A stretch of DNA of 64,000 bases, taken from Geomonas anaerohicana (lineage in GTDB: Bacteria; Desulfobacterota; Desulfuromonadia; Geobacterales; Geobacteraceae). Shown here one piece after another: positions 60,301-64,000 of the stretch. The notes under the pieces are model-generated. The model had not been told where the DNA came from, searched no databases, and worked only from the letters and a program-made list of their open reading frames with translations. The position numbers were made by a program, and so were the translations under genes. The DNA is taken from NCBI RefSeq assembly GCF_016458305.1, contig NZ_JAEMHL010000009.1, positions 163,740-227,739 on the forward strand, in the 5' to 3' direction. The number at the start of each line of letters is the position of its first letter. Within the stretch, counting starts at the first letter, position 1.

Positions 60301-61571
60301 TTTCCAAACCAGTGGCCAGGGTCGGCGCCCTGCACCTTTTCAACACTTGTTTCCCCTTGGGAGCCGTTGAAGATTACGTTTGTTGCTCCGTCATGATAGA
60401 TGCTGTTGTTTTGGAAGTAGTTGTCATGGATCCATGTGTGGTTTTGAACGAGCACATCATAAGCATCATGGTTGCCGTATATCACATTGTTTTTGTAATA
60501 GTTGCCATATACGCTTGTACCAGTATTTCCGTTGGTAGCTAGCACGAGAGGAAAATGGGTGATGTTTGTGATTACGTTGTTGTAGACCCTGTTATTAAAT
60601 GCAATGTTTGGTGGGTAGGTCTGATAGGTGTAGACTTCGGAACTGATACCGCTGCCTGTTGTTTCCAGATTGTCTTTTATTATGTTACGTCTAACTATGT
60701 TGCCTTCTGTAACCAGTTTGAAGGACCTTGGAAGATAACTACATCGCGCTGTTGATTTTCCTCCTGATATGACATTACCGTCGAAGAGGTTGTGCTTCGA
60801 ATCGGACATGACTTCTACTTGTGCCCCTTCAGTATTGTTTACAAAATTATTTCTGATTATGTTATTTTGCCCGACCCAGTCTCTGTTGATATCAGTTGAG
60901 GCAGACATCGAGACAGCATAATGGGTTGCCGTGCCTATGGTATTTTCCTCAATGAGGCAGCCATTGGTTCTGCCTCTAATCTGCAAAGCATCAGCATAAG
61001 AATTGAGGTTATTGTGGCTAATAGTCGATTTTCTTATTGTTATGTACGCCGATTCGCTTATAAAGACTGCCGATCCGCTGTTATTTGTAGCGCCACCGAT
61101 GACATCGCAATTCTCAATTGTGATATGACTGGAATTATTCGAAATACTTAAGGGCTGGTAATAACTGGAATTACTGAGGTACATGTTGCTGATCGCTACA
61201 AATGATTTGTTGTTAGCTATCACCCCTCGTATGACCGGTTTGTCGCCTGTACCATATGCCGAATAAACCGTACTATTTCCCGAAGTCCCCGATTTAGGGT
61301 AGATATACTCGCTCCACGACTGCCCTCGCTTTAACAATACAGTATCCCCCGCCCCAACCGCGCTGCCGTTCACCTTGGCAAGGGTCTTCCATGGGGCACC
61401 CTCCGTGCCTGGGTTAGCATCATTACCGAGGGAGAAATCGACATAGTAAGCGGCCAACGCAACGCTGTCCCCAGTTACGAATACGCCCACCTGTATAAGG
61501 AAGAAAAGTAGGAGAGTCGTTAACCGGATTGCGCCCCTGCAGCTCTGGAACTCGAAGATATTCCCTGTCAT
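57387..61571 (-). CDS. large secreted beta-helix protein with ten 74-residue repeats and DUF11
   Basis: 1,394 aa from an internal ATG with AAGGA upstream. Signal/anchor segment near 18-45, then a right-handed parallel beta-helix of pectate-lyase type (about 50-530; repeated 'NNVI', 'NNSSHITIENCDVIGG'), ten tandem 74-residue InlB-B-like repeats ('GAGGSIAPAGTSTV..G..LTYTI', 'GY.I.DVTVDG.SVGAVSSYTFSNVTANHTISATF') and a C-terminal DUF11 domain (about 1,285-1,394, 'VTNNGPAAAGSVVVTDNLP'). No sorting signal seen. A surface adhesin or carbohydrate-binding/lyase-like protein is likely; catalytic residues were not confirmed. Confidence 0.88.
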   Translation of the reverse strand: MTGNIFEFQSCRGAIRLTTLLLFFLIQVGVFVTGDSVALAAYYVDFSLGNDANPGTEGAPWKTLAKVNGSAVGAGDTVLLKRGQSWSEYIYPKSGTSGNSTVYSAYGTGDKPVIRGVIANNKSFVAISNMYLSNSSYYQPLSISNNSSHITIENCDVIGGATNNSGSAVFISESAYITIRKSTISHNNLNSYADALQIRGRTNGCLIEENTIGTATHYAVSMSASTDINRDWVGQNNIIRNNFVNNTEGAQVEVMSDSKHNLFDGNVISGGKSTARCSYLPRSFKLVTEGNIVRRNIIKDNLETTGSGISSEVYTYQTYPPNIAFNNRVYNNVITNITHFPLVLATNGNTGTSVYGNYYKNNVIYGNHDAYDVLVQNHTWIHDNYFQNNSIYHDGATNVIFNGSQGETSVEKVQGADPGHWFGNIDKDPLLDENLYPQILSPVIDSAAPLTHITSEEGSGISFTVADAGYFCDGWGATSGDTIQVGEAITTITAIDYAANTITVSAPIAWIQGMGVSLPYSGAALDIGAKEKQQNYTIISTAGAGGSISPAGTSTLNYGASLTYTISADTGYLIADVVVDGTSAGRVSSYTFSNITASHSISASFAATTRTIIATSGAGGSITPSGTSTLDYGASLTYTISPDSGYQIADVTADGTSVGAVSSYTFDNVTASHTISATFVADTHTITATTGTGGSIAPAGTSRVDYGASLTYTITPDSGYQISDVTVDGTPVGAVSSYTFSNVTGNHTISASFATDIRTITATAGTGGSIAPPGISTVSYGDSLTYTITPNSGYQITDVKVNDTSVGAVSSYTFSNVTANHTISATFTVTTCTISASAGTGGSIAPAGTSTVDYGGSLTYTITANSGYLVADVTVDGASVGAVSRYIFSNVTTNHTISATFTVTTHTITATAGAGGSIAPAGTSTVDYGENLTYTITANSGYQVADVTVDGTSVGTVPSYTFNNVTAGHTISATFAAVTHAITATAGAGGSIAPSGTSTVSDGGSLSYTITANSGYQISDVTVDGTPVGAVSSYTFNNVTANHTISATFAITTCSITATAGAGGSIAPAGTSTVNYGEGLTYTITANTGYVIAGVTVDGTSVGAVSSYTFGNVTVNHTISATFTMTTRTITATAGAGGSIAPAGTSTVSYGESLTCTISANTGYVIADVTVDGASVGALSSYTFSNVTANHTISATFTVTTRTIFASAGTGGSIAPAGTSTVNYGASLTYTITANSGYVIADVTVDGASVGAVLSYTFSNVIANHTISATFAIATVADLAIVKTSDQTVYATFSIITYNVTVTNNGPAAAGSVVVTDNLPAHASYQSNTGSCMLSSKKLTCNLGTVGAGQSRTFQITESTQGWHGTITNVTTVTSSTTDNNLSNNSSTSVVTVR
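57741..59961. repeat. ten tandem 222-bp coding repeats
   Basis: Each unit encodes 74 residues. Units 5-10 (counting from the protein N-terminus) are more alike than units 1-4, and codon changes are spread along the units, so this is an old array with later homogenisation in its C-terminal half. Prone to recombination. Confidence 0.9.
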
Positions 61572-61757
61572 GTGGCTGTTCCTTCTCCCTTCTCCCTTCC
61601 CCTTCCGCGGGCAAGGTCCGGGTGCTAAGACAGCAATAAAAAACGATAGTGGGGAGTGCCGCCGAGCAGGCGGCAAAAGATTAGCAGTGGCCAACATATT
61701 GTCAACAACTGGTGAAAGCAGTTGACAGGGATGAAGGGGATAGGGAAAGCCCGGGCC

Positions 61758-62309
61758 CTACTTGCCGAGCATTCCCTTCTTCAGGTTTGCGTCGGCGGGG
61801 TGGTCGCCAAGGTAGATGGCGAGGATGGCGTTGGCAAGGGGACGGGAGATTATCGTGCCGAGGAGTTTGCCGTTGTGCTTGGCCACCACGGTGCCGTCGC
61901 CGCCGAGAAAGATATTGACCTGGTCGCCGCGCTTGAAGTCGTCGGTGAAAAACGACAGGACCTTCTTCACCTCAGCGGTTTCTGCCAGCTCAGGCGTGTT
62001 GTTATGAATGCCCTGCTGGAACGCCTCGACGATCTTCTCCTTCTCCACCTTCGGGTACACGAAATCCATCCTGATCAACTTGTCGCCCGTGTCGCTGAGG
62101 GCCTCGGGGCCGCTGGTCAGGCGTCTCGTCGAATACAGGGATCCCACGTAGATTTTGAAGAGGAATTTCTTCCTGATACCGCTGCCGTTCAGTTTCAGCG
62201 TCTCGGAGTTCACCGCCACCTGAGGTTCGACCTTCACCCCTTCGATTTCCTTAGCCGGAGCTGTGCCGGCAAGGAACCCCACCAAAATCAGCACAAGTAG
62301 CACTCTCAT
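61758..62309 (-). CDS. chalcone isomerase-like family protein
   Basis: 183 aa from the ATG with AAGGAGG, with a signal peptide ending 'TAPAKE'. Mature part: 'VAVNSETLKLNGSGIRKKFLFKIYVGSLYSTRRLTS', 'DKLIRMDFVYPKVEKEKIVEAFQQGI', 'GDQVNIFLGGDGTVVAKHNGKLLGTI', 'LGDHPADANLKKGML'. This is the bacterial CHI-like fold, exported, thought to bind fatty acids or other hydrophobic ligands; not a true chalcone isomerase. Confidence 0.9.
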   Translation of the reverse strand: MRVLLVLILVGFLAGTAPAKEIEGVKVEPQVAVNSETLKLNGSGIRKKFLFKIYVGSLYSTRRLTSGPEALSDTGDKLIRMDFVYPKVEKEKIVEAFQQGIHNNTPELAETAEVKKVLSFFTDDFKRGDQVNIFLGGDGTVVAKHNGKLLGTIISRPLANAILAIYLGDHPADANLKKGMLGK

Positions 62310-62750
62310 AAGTCCGACGCCTCCTTTTGACAAATTGAGCGACGAATTGTTTGCGGTGGTCCCAGACAACGGTTTGCGACAAACAGGTCTCCAGGGAGAC
62401 TGAAGGCTGCGTATCAATACCGACGGCTTAGAGCGTTGTGTTCAGAGTCGAAGATATAGGTTGTTGATGATTAAGACCAAGCAAGGCATGCAGTACGCCA
62501 ACTGCATTGAGACGGTCAAGAGTCGGGATCTTCAAAATTTAACAGCAGCTAATCAAATGTCAAAAAACTGCAACACATTCCCTATGCCCCTTCAGGCTCA
62601 TCGATATTCGAGATAAGGAATTCCCTTACGGCGTCGCCACTTTACATTTGATCAAACCAATTTAGATTTGGGGGCTGCTGGATGGCCGTATGTGGTTCGA
62701 GGAACAGACATTTGGCATGTCCGTAACCATCAACTTAAAAGGAGAAGACA
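62310..62750. other. intergenic region, no firm gene
   Basis: A 49-codon frame at 62467-62616 lacks a ribosome site and resembles no family. Otherwise the region is AT-rich promoter-like sequence upstream of two divergent genes. Confidence 0.4.
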
Positions 62751-63149
62751 ATGAAAAAGAAAGCTGTCGTACTGGCCGCCGCGATGTTGCTTGGATTCAG
62801 CACCTACTCGTTCGGATGGGATGTCGGCTGCACTCCCGGGTACTGGAAGCAGACCCAGCATTTCGACTCCTGGATCGGATACACCCCTGACCAGACCTTT
62901 CAATCAGCCTTTGGTTGCGGTGGTTCCACCACTCTGCTAGAAGGGCTGAATGCAAACGGTGGGGGGCTATACGCCTTGGAGCGGCAAGCGGTGGCGGCGC
63001 TACTGAATTCTAAAGCCGTATCGCATTACAGCTATACGACACAACAGGTTATAGATAAGTTCTGTGGGGCGCTCAACAACGGAGATATCATAGAAACGGT
63101 AAAAAACAGGTTTGAGACCCATAACGATGGGGAATGCCCGTTGAACTGA
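62751..63149 (+). CDS. small secreted protein with CTPGYWKQ motif
   Basis: 132 aa, AAAAGGAG site. Signal peptide ends 'TYSFG'. Mature part begins 'WDVGCTPGYWKQTQHFDSW', a motif seen in a group of small exported bacterial proteins with four to five Cys (here C27, C56, C105, C129 region). Probable disulfides. Function unknown. A terminator follows. Confidence 0.8.
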   Translation: MKKKAVVLAAAMLLGFSTYSFGWDVGCTPGYWKQTQHFDSWIGYTPDQTFQSAFGCGGSTTLLEGLNANGGGLYALERQAVAALLNSKAVSHYSYTTQQVIDKFCGALNNGDIIETVKNRFETHNDGECPLN

Positions 63150-63204
63150 AGGTAAGGCCGAGATGTTCAAGCTGCACTATGCCTGCACCGGGAAAAATAG
63201 TAAG

Positions 63205-63240
63205 AAAGGCACCTGCGCCCCAAACGCAAGTGCCTTTTTA
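63205..63240 (+). terminator. rho-independent terminator
   Basis: AAAGGCAC.TGCG/CGCA.GTGCCTTT stem with one mismatch, then TT(T)A. Confidence 0.88.
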
Positions 63241-63368
63241 TATTAGCAGACGAGAGTTTTTAGTGAGCCGCAGTGACGAGCGGGCGGACGCCCTGTCCCC
63301 CTGTCCCTACAACGCCAGCGGTAAGGATGCGTGGCTCACGCGTTGGGTCATGGGGCGATGAAGCAGGA

Positions 63369-63713
63369 TTACACTGAGACACTCAGAATCATTTTTTTAG
63401 GGGCCGACGGGCTCACTGCGTTCTCGTAAGCCAGTCTTGCTTGCAGGTGGTAGGATCTGGGATCTGGGGCGGGAAGGGGCAACGGCGTGGGATCGACGAT
63501 ATTCTCTATTTTTCTTGGTATCGAATAACCGTAGTCCGGTACGATATCTACAGCCACTAATCCGGCGTCAGCATCAGCTTTACTGCTTACGTGTATCACA
63601 GCAGATTCATTGTTGCCGCTGTGAAATTGTACTTGTTTCGGTTCAGAATTGATTAACCGAAGCTCACCTGAAAAATTACTGGGACTATGAGGTAAAATGA
63701 TTATGTCAGACAT
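63369..63713 (-). CDS. hypothetical protein, 114 aa
   Basis: Not recognised and uncertain. No clear ribosome site before the ATG. Product has a beta-strand-like N-terminus and a Pro-rich segment 'DPTPLPLPAPDPRSYHL'. It could be real because its codon use resembles the neighbours, but there is no independent support. Confidence 0.35.
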   Translation of the reverse strand: MSDIIILPHSPSNFSGELRLINSEPKQVQFHSGNNESAVIHVSSKADADAGLVAVDIVPDYGYSIPRKIENIVDPTPLPLPAPDPRSYHLQARLAYENAVSPSAPKKMILSVSV

Positions 63714-64000
63714 CGAAATTCCAAATGCTACATTACAAAAAAATTATCAGATCACATAAGCTTTTAAAATAAGCTCAATACGGCAGTAAGAAATCCTGCC
63801 TACAAAGCAAAGATTCATATCATACACAAACAAGTATTTCCACTTAATTCAACAGCACCCATCATTTGGCTCCACTCCGTGCCACGCCACGGCTACTGCG
63901 AGCAAGCGCAAAAAGGCTGGGGTCACCCATTAAAGGCTGTCGGTCAAGGGCAAAAAAGTTCCCCTATGCAAGAAAAGAGTTTTTCTAGCATTGAACTGCG
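63714..64000. other. AT-rich end of window, nothing firm
   Basis: No supported gene. No frame reaches the right edge with a credible start. The last 150 bases look like an eroded mobile-element end but show no clear repeats. Confidence 0.35.

Noticed and set aside
62467..62616. 49-codon frame before the secreted CTPGYWKQ protein
   Set aside because: No ribosome site and no recognisable similarity, though codon use is not absurd.
63850..64000. Insertion-sequence end at the right edge
   Set aside because: No transposase frame or paired inverted repeat can be shown within the window.

Overview
The window looks like a GC-rich chromosomal segment of a diazotrophic member of the Geobacteraceae (Geobacter, Geomonas or Citrifermentans type). 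This is inferred from gene content, not from a marker gene. The supporting genes are a succinyl-CoA:acetate CoA-transferase, a bis-histidyl globin-coupled membrane sensor of the Geobacter sulfurreducens GsGCS type, CowN, a hemerythrin, a Csp-type cysteine-rich copper protein, an ErcA/ErcS pair and many PAS-rich hybrid histidine kinases. No rRNA, tRNA, CRISPR array or prophage was found.

Layout. 0-5 kb: a FemAB-like protein cut by the window edge, a hemerythrin, a PEBP-family protein, a Csp-like protein, and a MerR regulator preceded in the same operon by a 60-residue protein that matches the regulator's own C-terminal domain. That operon has a classical 19-bp-spacer MerR promoter and is followed by a heptanucleotide array. 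5-12 kb: a DUF362 protein overlapping a NapH-NapG fusion polyferredoxin, then a membrane hybrid kinase with two tandem periplasmic binding proteins. 12-20 kb: a SlyD-like FKBP with cowN, a chemoreceptor with a sigma-28-like promoter, ercA-ercS, a methyltransferase and an OmpK/Tsx-like porin. 20-29 kb: a CZB protein, an NCS2-like permease, the globin-PsiE sensor, an ISL3 insertion sequence sitting inside a dispersed palindromic repeat (8-bp target duplication visible), and a MarR/Bcr efflux operon with two matching operator palindromes. 29-36 kb: the remnant of a subtilisin-like protease, a 1,349-residue hybrid kinase, a MutY-like glycosylase with altered key residues, a minisatellite and an EamA transporter. 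36-47 kb: a CDF transporter, mazEF, a TetR/CoA-transferase pair with a perfect palindrome between them, a nitroreductase/dioxygenase pair, lipoproteins and tandem small membrane proteins. 47-64 kb: a double rhodanese, a PAS-LytTR regulator (possibly a haem CO sensor), a decayed phd/vapC module, higBA, porins, a DUF5666/TIGR03118 lipoprotein, a PAS kinase, a rubredoxin-MBL protein and a 1,394-residue beta-helix protein with ten 74-residue repeats.

Theme. Most genes are signal transduction, redox/metal handling and cell-surface functions. Three families of short palindromic repeats recur between genes, and several loci show decay (protease remnant, vapC remnant) or insertion. Starts were moved downstream in many genes to the codon with a visible Shine-Dalgarno sequence. 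Function names rest on motif and family recognition only; no database search was run.
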